Source: Woeseiaceae bacterium (lineage in GTDB: Bacteria; Pseudomonadota; Gammaproteobacteria; Steroidobacterales; Woeseiaceae). Taken from it: DNA of 43,700 nt. The notes beneath the pieces are model-generated. The model did no database searches. It worked only from the letters and a program-made list of their open reading frames with translations, and was not told the DNA's origin. The stretch lies in the NCBI GenBank assembly GCA_021773055.1, contig JAJFKV010000011.1:1-43700 (forward strand), in the 5' to 3' direction. This document shows, piece by piece, positions 9,801 through 18,082 of this stretch (its first letter is position 1; the number at the start of each line of letters is the position of its first letter). The position numbers and the translations under genes were made by a program.

Positions 9801-9847
9801 ATTCCGAGCACAAAAAACAGGACGACGATTTTCTTTCCCAAAGACAT
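6818..9847 (-). CDS. Hybrid sensor histidine kinase: CHASE4-HAMP-HisKA-HATPase-REC-REC-Hpt
   Basis: About 1009 residues counted from the ATG at 9847 (MSLGKKIVVLFF). A first membrane segment (about 7-28) is followed by a periplasmic CHASE4-like sensor (about 35-265, with NKEYSIWDQTY), a second membrane segment (about 270-292), HAMP, HisKA with MSHEIRTPMNG (H372), HATPase with N, G1 and G2 boxes (GGTGLGLSISK), two receiver domains (D663 and D802) and a C-terminal Hpt domain (H949 in ESAHALKSSS). This is the BarA/TorS-type unorthodox phosphorelay layout. A TTG-started extension to 9928 has no family support. The gene overlaps the following REC-GGDEF-EAL gene by 4 bp, making that protein the natural phosphoryl acceptor. 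Confidence 0.92.
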   Translation of the reverse strand: MSLGKKIVVLFFVLGISFSFGSFAALRTAVYPAFEDFERKSAEETMERVMQALDDDFRALEIMNKEYSIWDQTYAYVLGQRPGYPEENLDPAGWHALSINLMLIIDAQGKLKYGSVADPSTGNTMLLQVELERPLVQGGPLSTHENLSDGVTGFLRTRSGIMQVASYPILTSNATGPIGGSVVVGQFLTDERIAGLSKRTSSNVSLHFASNAESIAITQASLETSQSSRLEYTDDSLLGYQPLTDVFGDPVAVLMVDIPRRVTAIGLSTISTATTFLASASAIFVISAWLFMQRLIVAPLKTLTSRIMHIRHTGDLRFEAATPRSDEIGTLAEEFGVMTSKLAQAQEELQDARDDALEMSRTKSEFLARMSHEIRTPMNGVLGMTELLRDTALDSKQHRFAETIYKSAESLLEIINDILDFSKIEAGKLQLESIDVDLRILLEDIVNSMADQAQSKGLELTSVVPPKFHCGVQTDPVRLRQVITNLISNAIKFTEQGEVVVRLTTAEIDAEHLSVLFEVVDTGVGVAHDKQELIFDLFTQEDGTTTRLYGGTGLGLSISKQIVDLMGGELKVESTPGEGSTFSFALTLKTGVETGLASTGILQCVAGKHVLVVDDNATNREILEHQLTSWRARANCVASAEQALEALTSAASGGRPYDLAILDMNMPVTDGLGCARAIRRDPGLLSLKLVILSSVAMPATDEMLQRLDISGQLSKPIRQAELYGSLMSVLGGNRVIQGFSTTEAQQVRALTGRVLLAEDNPVNQAVAIAMLEALNLTVDVASNGREAVEKSTSENFDVILMDCQMPFMDGFEATETIRRTESEQKRMPVPIIAVTANALKGDRETCLAAGMDEYLAKPYTSEQLRSVLTLLLPRDSFAASTQSSVDTQSSNSPIDRNTLDVLSTLQRPGAPSLLRKVIDIYLKSSQELKDKLVTAIDTANASLLRESAHALKSSSANVGATKLASLCKRLENLGRSDDLSEATTIQKRMEKEYARVVAALELEMSSETT

Positions 9848-10038
9848 TTGAATCCCTAATCGACTGGTCAAATGCTCGATGGTGTTCCAGATATCGAGAA
9901 TCCCATAACCGACATCACCCTCGAGCAAAGCAATACGCGAAGTGCCTTGCTTATAGTATCGGCGGCAGTTGGCTAAACCTTAGCCTGTGACTGGGTAGAT
10001 CGGATTTGAGATTGCGGTCGCGTCGAGCGGGTATTTTA

Positions 10039-12978
10039 CTATCGTTTGTCCAGCTGATCTCGGACGGCCCGCGCCAGGTCCGCTTGTCGAAACGGCTTTT
10101 GCAGCAATGGAGCCTGAATTTCGTCGCCGCGATTCGATCGGGCGGGATTCCCGGACATAAGCAGGACTTTGATATCGGGCTGAATGGCCTTCGCTTTAGA
10201 TACTAGCTCCTCACCTCCCATTCCGCCCGGCATCACCATGTCACTAAGGATCAGGTCGATTGAATTCTGGTTTTCCAATATCTTGAGCGCCACATTTCCA
10301 TTTTCCGCTTGCAACACGTTATAGCCGAGTTTGCCAAGCTGACGAACGACGACATTGCGAACCGCTGATTGATCTTCGACCACAAGTACCACTTCACCAT
10401 CAAGCGCCATCGGCATCTCGTCGACGCTTGTGGCGTCGTACGTCTTATCTCGTCGGTCAGCAAGCGGAAGCAACATGTGGACAGTTGTTCCTTTCCCCGG
10501 TGCTGTGTCAATTCCGATATGACCACCCGTATGAGCCACGAAGCTGTAAACCATGCTAAGGCCCAGACCGCTACCAGCACCGACTGACTTGGTCGTGAAA
10601 AAAGGTTCGAGTGCGCGTTCTTTTACTTTAGCGGACATTCCTGTGCCACTGTCACTGATGGAAATTCGGATCATGTCGTCAGCGGCGCCCACGCCGGCTG
10701 TGAATTCATTGAGGGGGCTCACGCTTGTCTCGATGCTGAGTTTTCCGCCCCCGATCATCGCGTCACGCGCATTGATCGCAAGATTAAGAATCGCACTCTC
10801 CAGCAATGCTGGGTCAAGTTTGCAAAGACCGATTTCGCTGCCGTAAATCGTCTCGATTTCGATTTCCTCACCTAATGTTCGGACCAATAGGCTCGACATG
10901 CTGCGGATGATCTCATTGACGTGCAATACTTTCTCAGCCAGGACCTGTTGCCGTGAAAAAGTCAATAATTGCTTGTTGAGATCGGCACCTTGTTGCGTTC
11001 CTCGCATCGCCTCCAGGAGAAATTCCCGGTCATCGCTATCCGCATCCATGCGTTCCAGCGCAAGTTCGAGATTGCCCATTACAATCGCAAGAATATTGTT
11101 GAAATCATGGGCTATGCCACTGGTTAGCTGGCCTACCGCCTCCATCTTCCGCGACTGATGCAATAGCTCTTCTAGTTCAACCTGCTCGGATACATCCTGA
11201 ATGGATCCTGATGTGCGAATCCCATCCCCCTTGCCATCGACTTCAACCTCACAGACTTCGCGCAGGTGGCAAATACGACCGCTCGGTAACAGCATCCGGT
11301 AACTTGCGCTGTATCCCGAATTGTCGCGTATCGCCGCAGCTTCAAGAGCGGCTATTCGCTCCCGGTCGTCGGGGTGAATATAACGGTAGTCGGCTTCGAC
11401 CGTATTGAATGTCTTAATGACTTCGTCGACAGACATTTCGTGAATGCGTGCATACTCTTCGGAACAAGTGACCAATCTGCCCTCAATCCGGTCCCAGGTA
11501 TAGGTGCCCAGATTCACCAGTTGTGCTGCCTGGCGGGCGTCAGCCAGATTCTTAGCCAATTCCTGCTGCACGTCCTGCAGTTCACGGGCTCGCTCCTGGA
11601 CATGGCGTAGCTCGGTGATGTCCTGCAACGTACCCTGATACCGGATGTGCTTCCCCGGCGCATCAGGTATTAGCTTCTCTAACTCAACGACCGTACGAAT
11701 GCTCCCGTCTGCGCGGATGATGCGATATTCCAGTTCTCCGCCATCACGCTCTTCGTACGCCCTGGCGACTTTGCCCCGATCCTGAGGGTGCACCAATTCT
11801 ACATAGTCCTTCGATGTTGGGAACCGATGCAGAAACTCTTCTGCGGTATAACCAAAAATACGTGCGTATTCCGGTGAGACGCTCAGAAATTCATCGGTGT
11901 CATCGTCATGGCTCCAATGGCCCAGCTTCGCCGTGTGGACGGCTTGCCGCAATAGCGCCTCACTTTCTTCGATTGCCTGCTGCGCTTTATGTTGACTTGT
12001 TACGTCCTGCAGTATTCCAACCGCTCGAATGAAGTGGCCATGACGATCAATGAACGGATCCTCGATCTCACGAACAAAACGCTCCTCACCGTCCGGTCTT
12101 ATGATTCGGTACTGGATGTCATGGCCCGTACGTGGTTCTGCAAAACTCGAATATGCTGCCAGAACTCCCGCACGGTCGTCCGGATGAACTAGCTCCAAAT
12201 CGCGTTTCGAGTCGTTGTAATGATTCAGGACTTCATCCGTTGAAATGCCCAATATTCGCGCGTACTCCTCCGAGGCGAAAAGGCAGCGGTCTTCCACCTC
12301 GTCCCATAAGTAATGCCCCAAGGCTGCAATATGGGCCGCCTGCTTGAATAGTTTTTCGCTTTCAATCAGCGCTTTTTCAGTACGTTGCTGGTCGCTTTGA
12401 AGTATTCGGCCGACACCGAAAATCATTCCGATGACAACAATAGCGATCGAAAACTTCGCGATCGATACCTTGTCCGGGTCCGGTTGAATGGGAAAAGAAA
12501 AGTCCAGCCAGGTGAGCGCCGCGACCACCGAAATGACGAGAGCAGTCATTGTTGACCAGAGCAACACAGATCGGCGACTACCTGTGAGTGCGGCCAACGC
12601 CGGCACTACGGGGGTCGCTATCAGAAAGCCGAGTGACGCGCCGCCGGTGGCCAACAACATGCCAAACAGCAAAGTAGCGACTATGACGGTGACAGCACTG
12701 GTGATGATGTCGATCGACGCGCCCGTTCGCTGCGCGAAAACACAAAATAACAGCGCGATCATGGCCAACGATGGAGCAGCGGCGATGGACGCCTGGTGCG
12801 TTGCAAGCAATGTAACTATGGAGAGCGTTATCCCGATGAGGCCCAAAATGACGGCAGCGGCCGTTCGCCTCGCTCGTCTTTGAATTTCTGGGTTGGACGA
12901 TCCGTAGTTTACCGTCAACCATGCTATGGCTGAGTCGAAAAGACTTGTCCCATCCCTCTTCATAACAATACTAATCAT
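10039..12978 (-). CDS. Membrane-bound hybrid histidine kinase with three PAS domains
   Basis: A 979-residue protein from ATG 12978. About six hydrophobic segments (residues 38-195) form an integral-membrane N-terminus. Three PAS/PAC units follow (about 205-330, 335-455, 475-600), then HisKA with GIAHDFNNILA (H624), a HATPase with LNLAINARDAM and GSGLGLSMVY, and a C-terminal receiver with D913 in LSDMVMPGG and K961. The AHDFNN-type core is common in hybrid kinases that have no linked response regulator. The start ATG overlaps the stop of the upstream transporter gene (ATGA). An alternative ATG 15 bp downstream (12963, MKRDG) exists because of a 15-bp tandem duplication at the junction. No Shine-Dalgarno is seen, so reinitiation from the upstream gene is likely. 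Confidence 0.9.
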   Translation of the reverse strand: MISIVMKRDGTSLFDSAIAWLTVNYGSSNPEIQRRARRTAAAVILGLIGITLSIVTLLATHQASIAAAPSLAMIALLFCVFAQRTGASIDIITSAVTVIVATLLFGMLLATGGASLGFLIATPVVPALAALTGSRRSVLLWSTMTALVISVVAALTWLDFSFPIQPDPDKVSIAKFSIAIVVIGMIFGVGRILQSDQQRTEKALIESEKLFKQAAHIAALGHYLWDEVEDRCLFASEEYARILGISTDEVLNHYNDSKRDLELVHPDDRAGVLAAYSSFAEPRTGHDIQYRIIRPDGEERFVREIEDPFIDRHGHFIRAVGILQDVTSQHKAQQAIEESEALLRQAVHTAKLGHWSHDDDTDEFLSVSPEYARIFGYTAEEFLHRFPTSKDYVELVHPQDRGKVARAYEERDGGELEYRIIRADGSIRTVVELEKLIPDAPGKHIRYQGTLQDITELRHVQERARELQDVQQELAKNLADARQAAQLVNLGTYTWDRIEGRLVTCSEEYARIHEMSVDEVIKTFNTVEADYRYIHPDDRERIAALEAAAIRDNSGYSASYRMLLPSGRICHLREVCEVEVDGKGDGIRTSGSIQDVSEQVELEELLHQSRKMEAVGQLTSGIAHDFNNILAIVMGNLELALERMDADSDDREFLLEAMRGTQQGADLNKQLLTFSRQQVLAEKVLHVNEIIRSMSSLLVRTLGEEIEIETIYGSEIGLCKLDPALLESAILNLAINARDAMIGGGKLSIETSVSPLNEFTAGVGAADDMIRISISDSGTGMSAKVKERALEPFFTTKSVGAGSGLGLSMVYSFVAHTGGHIGIDTAPGKGTTVHMLLPLADRRDKTYDATSVDEMPMALDGEVVLVVEDQSAVRNVVVRQLGKLGYNVLQAENGNVALKILENQNSIDLILSDMVMPGGMGGEELVSKAKAIQPDIKVLLMSGNPARSNRGDEIQAPLLQKPFRQADLARAVRDQLDKR

Positions 12979-12989
12979 AACAATACTAA
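12960..12989. repeat. Perfect 15-bp tandem duplication at a gene junction
   Basis: TCATAACAATACTAA occurs twice in succession (12960-12974 and 12975-12989). On the minus strand each unit ends in ATGA. The duplication therefore offers two ATG starts for the kinase gene, one of which overlaps the transporter stop codon. Confidence 0.9.
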
Positions 12990-13997
12990 CAATGTGACGG
13001 TAACAAATGCAGCGAGCAGGAGGGTCTGTAGCACCATCGCAATCAGCGGTCGTGGGCCAACGACAGCGAGCGAACCTATTGAGGTTCGGATGCCCAACGC
13101 AGACACCGCGCAAAGCAGGCACCAGCGTGAGATGGTACTCAAAGTGGCCGCCAAGTCCGGTCCGACCAGGCCAAAGCTGTTTGCCGCGACTAACAGCATG
13201 AATGCGACCAGAAACAGTGGCAGTAGTGGCACGGGTTGGGCATTTGCCTTTCTTGCACGTCGTGTTGCGAAACCAATCGCAACGACAGCCGGCAATAAGC
13301 ACGACACACGCAGCAGCTTGACAATAGTGGCGGTATCGCCCGCATCAGTGGATATCGTGTAACCAGCACCAACCACCTGGGCGACGTCGTGAATCGTTGC
13401 GCCGATGAAAATGCCGGCGGCTTTGTCGTCAAACGCAAATGTCGTGGCAAGCAACGGGTAAATCATCATTGCCAATGTACTCAGTGTCGTCACACCAATC
13501 ACGGTGGTGATTGTGTGGCGTTCTGTTTCGTCGTTGTTCGCAAGCACGGAGGATATCGCGAGTGCGGCAGACGCCCCGCAAATTGCAACTGCTCCGGCGG
13601 ACAGTATCGCGAAGCCACGTGGCAGCTTCAGCATGCGTGCGATGAGAGTCCCTATCGTCAACGTAATGATGACGCCGCCAATCACGAGCGCCGCTGTTTC
13701 AATGCCGAGATTCTGCACTTCACCCCATGTGATTCTGGCACCGAGCAGTGCGACACCGATACGAAGAATATTTCTCGAGCTAAAGCGAATGCCTGGCCCG
13801 GTCGTCGTACTGTCCGCCAGGTAGTTAAACGCGATTCCCAGCAACAGTGCGAACAGCATTGCCGGGCCGCCATAATGTTCGGAAAGATAGGCGGCGGCGA
13901 GGGCGATAGTGGCACTCAGCGTTACCCCGGGAAACACCAGACGGGTCTTTGCGGCCATCCAGTCTGATTTATCCCGAACCATTCCGTGAATCTTCAT
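12975..13997 (-). CDS. YeiH-family (putative sulfate exporter/UPF0324) membrane transporter
   Basis: A 340-residue polytopic inner-membrane protein of about ten hydrophobic segments. Family signatures are ILRIGVALLGARITW (about 77-91), GFAILSAGAVAICGASAALA (128-147), GVTTLSTLAMMIYPLLA and GATIHDVAQVVGAGY. The family is annotated as putative sulfate exporter; the transported ion has not been settled for most members. The start ATG shares one base with the stop of the upstream propeller gene (TGATG), and the stop overlaps the start of the downstream triple-PAS kinase, so all three are probably translated in a coupled way. The kinase may sense a condition tied to the transporter's substrate (inference). 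Confidence 0.88.
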   Translation of the reverse strand: MKIHGMVRDKSDWMAAKTRLVFPGVTLSATIALAAAYLSEHYGGPAMLFALLLGIAFNYLADSTTTGPGIRFSSRNILRIGVALLGARITWGEVQNLGIETAALVIGGVIITLTIGTLIARMLKLPRGFAILSAGAVAICGASAALAISSVLANNDETERHTITTVIGVTTLSTLAMMIYPLLATTFAFDDKAAGIFIGATIHDVAQVVGAGYTISTDAGDTATIVKLLRVSCLLPAVVAIGFATRRARKANAQPVPLLPLFLVAFMLLVAANSFGLVGPDLAATLSTISRWCLLCAVSALGIRTSIGSLAVVGPRPLIAMVLQTLLLAAFVTVTLLVLL

Positions 13998-15106
13998 CAG
14001 CTAAGATCCGTACGTTGCGTGGCCGTCGTCGTATCATAAATTCTGAGGTAGTCCGAAGAGTAACCCGTAGCAATGAGCCAGCGTCCGTGCGGAGACACGT
14101 ACAAGCCATGCGGATACGCATCGGTCTGAAACGTTGCGGTTCTTTGCATCCCCTCCGTGGCGAATACCGAAACGGTGTCGTCAAAGAAGTTCGCAACGTA
14201 GACGAAATTCCCATCGGGTGAAATCACAGGCTGGTGCGCCCATGGACCACTGGCCTCTTGTGCTAATAAATCGCCCTCTACCGACACGCAGCTTAGCGTG
14301 CCGTCAAATGTATTTGCCGAGTAGAGTTTGTTGCCGTCCGGATGCATGGCAAGATGGGCCGGTCCATCGCCGACCGGATAGCGGCCGAGAATTGTCCCAT
14401 CCTCAAGGTCAAGTTTGACGATCGTCCCGTCACCAGCACAGGGTACGAATACGTTCTTACCCTCTGCGCTAAGCATCGGATCGTGGGGACAAGTACCTAC
14501 TTCGACAGTTTGCACATGATAGCCGTGGGTTTGTGGACGAGCGATGGTAATCGTGCCCGTTCCAGCACCTGTCACACAGATAATGCCCTCATCAGTCACG
14601 GTCGGAAGCTGCGGTCCACCGGGAGCAGGCCAGACGTGTTTCACGGACAAATCACTAGTGGCGATGGCTAGCAGTGCATCGTCACCAGGGTCTGCTACGA
14701 ATACCCAATTTTCGTCTCGGTCGACTGCCAGATGAGAGGCTTTTGTTGCTACCTCGGCGACCTGGGCAACATGTCCCGTGATCCCATCGAAACGGGCGAG
14801 ACGCCGGGATCGTTCGCAGGACCAGACGTTGGACGATCTCGTCGCTGCAACGTGGTGGAGCCCAGGTACCGTACCTTGCCCGGGCGAGAGGCCGCGCCGG
14901 ATACTTAGCCGCCAAGATCCTGTTTCGTCCTCGCGGAACTGGTGCCTGGCGCCAGCCTCGATGAGCCACACTCGCAGGCCGGCATCCTTAGAGTCGACGC
15001 ATGCGGAAAACTCACTGCCGGTCTCCGCCGCGTTATACGCCTCGAGGATAGTGAGGCCTGCCTGTCTGGCGGGCAGATTTCGGCAGTCAATGGGTTCAGG
15101 GCTCAT
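13997..15106 (-). CDS. YVTN/YncE-like beta-propeller protein
   Basis: A 369-residue protein. After about 95 unique residues it shows repeated blades of about 40 residues with the pattern SPDGNFVYVANFFDDTVSVF (about 302-321), MHPDGNKLYSANTFDGTLSC, LSAEGKNVFVPCAGDGTIV and DRDENWVFVADPGDDALLA, typical of YVTN/lactonase-like seven-bladed propellers. No signal peptide or lipobox is visible at the chosen ATG, unlike many periplasmic relatives, so it is either cytoplasmic or its start is misplaced. No catalytic motif is recognised. It is the first gene of a coupled set with a YeiH transporter and a hybrid kinase, diverging from an HDOD gene 79 bp away. A ligand-binding or scaffold role for the transporter/kinase is inference. 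Confidence 0.75.
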   Translation of the reverse strand: MSPEPIDCRNLPARQAGLTILEAYNAAETGSEFSACVDSKDAGLRVWLIEAGARHQFREDETGSWRLSIRRGLSPGQGTVPGLHHVAATRSSNVWSCERSRRLARFDGITGHVAQVAEVATKASHLAVDRDENWVFVADPGDDALLAIATSDLSVKHVWPAPGGPQLPTVTDEGIICVTGAGTGTITIARPQTHGYHVQTVEVGTCPHDPMLSAEGKNVFVPCAGDGTIVKLDLEDGTILGRYPVGDGPAHLAMHPDGNKLYSANTFDGTLSCVSVEGDLLAQEASGPWAHQPVISPDGNFVYVANFFDDTVSVFATEGMQRTATFQTDAYPHGLYVSPHGRWLIATGYSSDYLRIYDTTTATQRTDLS

Positions 15107-15185
15107 GGCATCGTAGTTTACGGGTGGCTCAAGTATCTCGCCAGCCTGCCGTTACCCTGTTCACTAGTCTGCAACCGAGCTAATC

Positions 15186-16052
15186 ATGGAAACCGCCAAG
15201 ACAACGTCCGATGAGAAATTCGTATTCGTGAAACGCCTGGCGGCAGACTTGTCCGCTGGAGATATTGACCTGCCGTCTTTTCCCGATATCGTCATACGCG
15301 TCAGAAAAGCATTGGAGGACGAGGATTGCACGCCCGAAAAGCTCGTGCAGATTATTGGGGCGGAGCCGGTGCTGGCTGCGCGGTTGTTGGGTATTGCGAA
15401 TTCAGCGGCACTGCGGCCAAGTAACGATCCGATTACCGACCTGAATATGGCCGTCATTCGCATTGGCCAAAGTATGGTTCGGTCAACTGCGATGTCGTTT
15501 GCGCTGACGCAACTGAAATCGGCTCGTAAACTCGAGTCTGTCAAAGATCAGCTCAGTATCCTTTGGGAACGGTGCGCGCACTCTGCTGCGTTGTGTTATG
15601 TGTTGGCGAAACAATACACAAAGCTCAGCCCCGACGAAGCTTTGTTGGTCGGCCTAATGCACGGTATCGGGGAAATGTATATTCTCGTTCGAGCTGAAGA
15701 TCATCCGGAACTCTTCGCCCATGATGAATACATGTCGGAAATTGTTAGGGAGTGGGACCCGGTCATCGGTAGCGCTATTCTTGATAACTGGGGATTTGCC
15801 GACCATGTCTCTGCCGCCGTTGGCGGTTACCGGGATACAGACAGACAGCATGACGGGATTGCCGACTACACGGATATATTGACCATCGCAAACTTGCTAC
15901 TTGATTTCGTCACCGCCAGTGACGATGTGGAATTGCAACTTGAGCACGTGCCGGCGTGTGCCAAGATGGGCCTTGCCGCTACAGACTTGATCGAGATATT
16001 GCAAAAGTCCGAAGAACAGATCAGGTCGTTGAGATTTGCGTTAGGCAAGTAG
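15186..16052 (+). CDS. HDOD-domain signalling protein
   Basis: A 288-residue soluble protein. The HDOD domain covers about 20-230, with the usual opening DLPSFPDIVIRVR (about 28-40), EPVLAARLLGIANSA (about 60-74), a conserved MAVIRIGQSMVRS helix and GLMHGIGEMYIL (about 156-167) where catalytic HD-domain relatives carry an HD pair. Family members lack the metal-binding HD dyad and act as non-enzymatic signalling adaptors, often linked to c-di-GMP, chemotaxis or kinase cascades. It stands just before a REC-PAS kinase gene (180 bp to its likely start) on the same strand and may belong to that pathway. The ribosome binding site is weak. Confidence 0.87.
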   Translation: METAKTTSDEKFVFVKRLAADLSAGDIDLPSFPDIVIRVRKALEDEDCTPEKLVQIIGAEPVLAARLLGIANSAALRPSNDPITDLNMAVIRIGQSMVRSTAMSFALTQLKSARKLESVKDQLSILWERCAHSAALCYVLAKQYTKLSPDEALLVGLMHGIGEMYILVRAEDHPELFAHDEYMSEIVREWDPVIGSAILDNWGFADHVSAAVGGYRDTDRQHDGIADYTDILTIANLLLDFVTASDDVELQLEHVPACAKMGLAATDLIEILQKSEEQIRSLRFALGK

Positions 16053-16232
16053 CCCATACTCTTCGTTATGAGCAAGTCGGTGAATATGTGTGACTCTCAT
16101 CACGGTCTCGTGTACTCGATGGTCAGAATCTCCTGGATACGCCGATAACCGTAATAGAAGGGTGGCGAAGAAACCGAAAACAGGCGTCTCGCTCTTGTAT
16201 TGACGACACTGAGCCAGGAATTCCATACGACA

Positions 16233-17894
16233 ATGCTGGTCCAAGCAAGCGAACCATCGACGATAACGCGGCGGCTGCAGCGTGTACTGGTTATCGACAA
16301 TAACGATGTCGATCGGCAACTCGTTCGACGATTGATCGGTACACAGTTTGAGTTGTTGGAAGCCACCAACGGCGAACAAGGAATGGCTCTGTACAGAGCG
16401 GAATCACCGAACTGTGTTTTGCTCGACCATCGGTTGCCCGATATTGATGGAATGGAATTTCTCGATGCGCTGGTCAAGGAGCACGCGACCGTCGTTCTAT
16501 TGACCCGTCAAGGAGACGAAGAAGTTTCTCTGGACGCCGTGCGGCGGGGAGCACAGGACTATCTCAAAAAGAACACACTGAACGAAGTCATGCTCAAGCG
16601 CGTAGTTCGGTACGCAATCGAACGAGACCGTCTCAATCAGGAACTTTGTCAGTCCTTATTCGACCTGAAAAAAAGCGAACAACAGTTCGCTGAATTAGCC
16701 GCCCATATCGATCACGGCCTCTGGATCTGGTCCGCAGACAGCGGTCAGTGCATTTATCAGAACCCTGCGTCGGACCGTATCTACGGCAGAAATCTGGCAC
16801 AGATGAACGCGATTTGCTGGTCGGATGTGATACACCCTGACGACCGTGAAGCCGAAATTAGGCGAGCCGAAGAAAGCAAGGCGTCGAAGACCGAGTACGA
16901 TTCATGTATACGGATAGTTCACCCGGACGGCGAGTTGCGACATATTGAGAGCTCTTGTTATCCGCTGTTGGATGAGAACGGTGAAATTGCACGGATCATC
17001 GGCGTCTGTCGGGACGTGACAAGTCGGACCCGCCTTGAGGAGGAACTTCGGCTGGCGCAAAAACTGGAGGCCGTCGGCCAGTTGGCGGCGGGAGTCGCTC
17101 ATGAAATCAACACGCCCTGTCAATACGTCAGCGACAACATCGGCTTTCTGGCGGACGCGTTTGAGAGTCTGGCCCCGGTACTGCGCGGTTATTGCGACGT
17201 CTTGACCCTGGCCGAAAAAGCCGACAAAGATGATACTGACCTGCAGCGACTTCGTAAGCTTGCCGTGGATGCTGATCTCGACTACCTGTTGGACGAGGTG
17301 CCGACATCAATTAAGGAGTCTCGAAACGGTCTTGACCAGATATCAAAGATTGTCCGAGCGATGAAGACCTTTTCACATCCCGGTGATGAGATGGAGGCCG
17401 CCGACCTCAATAACGCAATTTCGAGTACCGTCACGGTGGCCCGCAATGAATGGAAATACGTCGCCGATATGGAGCTGGGTCTGGATCAGGACTTGCCAAG
17501 CGTCATTTGCATTCCGTCGGCCATCAATCAGGTGATTTTGAATCTCATAGTCAATGCGGCTCACGCGATTGGCGATGTCGTCGGAGATCAAGACGGCAGG
17601 AAAGGCAAGATAACCATCAACACCTCGATCGACGGAGATCACGCTGTCATGGTGATCTCCGATAACGGCTGTGGCATGACCAGAGAGATCAGTGACAGGA
17701 TTTTCGATCCTTTCTTTACGACCAAGGAAGTTGGTAAGGGCACGGGGCAGGGGCTTTCTATTGCGCATGCGGTAGTTACCGAGCGCCACAATGGATCGAT
17801 TTCCGTTGAGTCCGAACCGGGTGAGGGAACGACCTTCGTATTGCGGCTGCCCCTGGACGGTCAGGGCGGTGGACGAAGGGAGCACGCAGCGTGA
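16233..17894 (+). CDS. REC-PAS sensor histidine kinase
   Basis: About 553 residues from ATG 16233; a TTG 33 bp upstream (16200) would extend the same frame. An N-terminal receiver (about 18-130, D65 in LLDHRLP, K at about 112) is followed by a coiled linker, one PAS/PAC domain (about 150-265), HisKA with GVAHEINTPCQYV (H290) and a HATPase with ILNLIVNAAHAI and GKGTGQGLSIAHAV. There is no membrane segment, so it is cytoplasmic and is likely phosphorylated by, or itself part of, a relay. Its C-terminal kinase core closely resembles that of the Cache kinase at 25607-27937. The upstream HDOD gene is a candidate partner; no dedicated output regulator is adjacent. Confidence 0.9.
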   Translation: MLVQASEPSTITRRLQRVLVIDNNDVDRQLVRRLIGTQFELLEATNGEQGMALYRAESPNCVLLDHRLPDIDGMEFLDALVKEHATVVLLTRQGDEEVSLDAVRRGAQDYLKKNTLNEVMLKRVVRYAIERDRLNQELCQSLFDLKKSEQQFAELAAHIDHGLWIWSADSGQCIYQNPASDRIYGRNLAQMNAICWSDVIHPDDREAEIRRAEESKASKTEYDSCIRIVHPDGELRHIESSCYPLLDENGEIARIIGVCRDVTSRTRLEEELRLAQKLEAVGQLAAGVAHEINTPCQYVSDNIGFLADAFESLAPVLRGYCDVLTLAEKADKDDTDLQRLRKLAVDADLDYLLDEVPTSIKESRNGLDQISKIVRAMKTFSHPGDEMEAADLNNAISSTVTVARNEWKYVADMELGLDQDLPSVICIPSAINQVILNLIVNAAHAIGDVVGDQDGRKGKITINTSIDGDHAVMVISDNGCGMTREISDRIFDPFFTTKEVGKGTGQGLSIAHAVVTERHNGSISVESEPGEGTTFVLRLPLDGQGGGRREHAA

Positions 17895-18082
17895 TGGATG
17901 TGATATGCATAGATCAAAATGTGCGCTACGTCTAAGTTTCTGTTCGTGGCGGTGGTCTATGCTGGGTAAACATAATGACGAGCTGTGTGGTAAATCTCGG
18001 CATCGGGGAGCCTGGTTGACATCCAGCCTGGGTTAGCTCTCCGGTCTTAAGGGGGACCGCGCGTTCATCAACAGGTGATCCC

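Noticed and set aside
9848..9928. TTG-started extension of the CHASE4 hybrid kinase
   Set aside because: The added 27 residues precede the natural MSLGKKIVV membrane anchor and have no ribosome site.
13389..13967. Long plus-strand open frame (192 codons) opposite the YeiH gene
   Set aside because: It is antisense to a clear membrane transporter, its product is rich in Cys, Arg and His without any family pattern, and it has no ribosome site.
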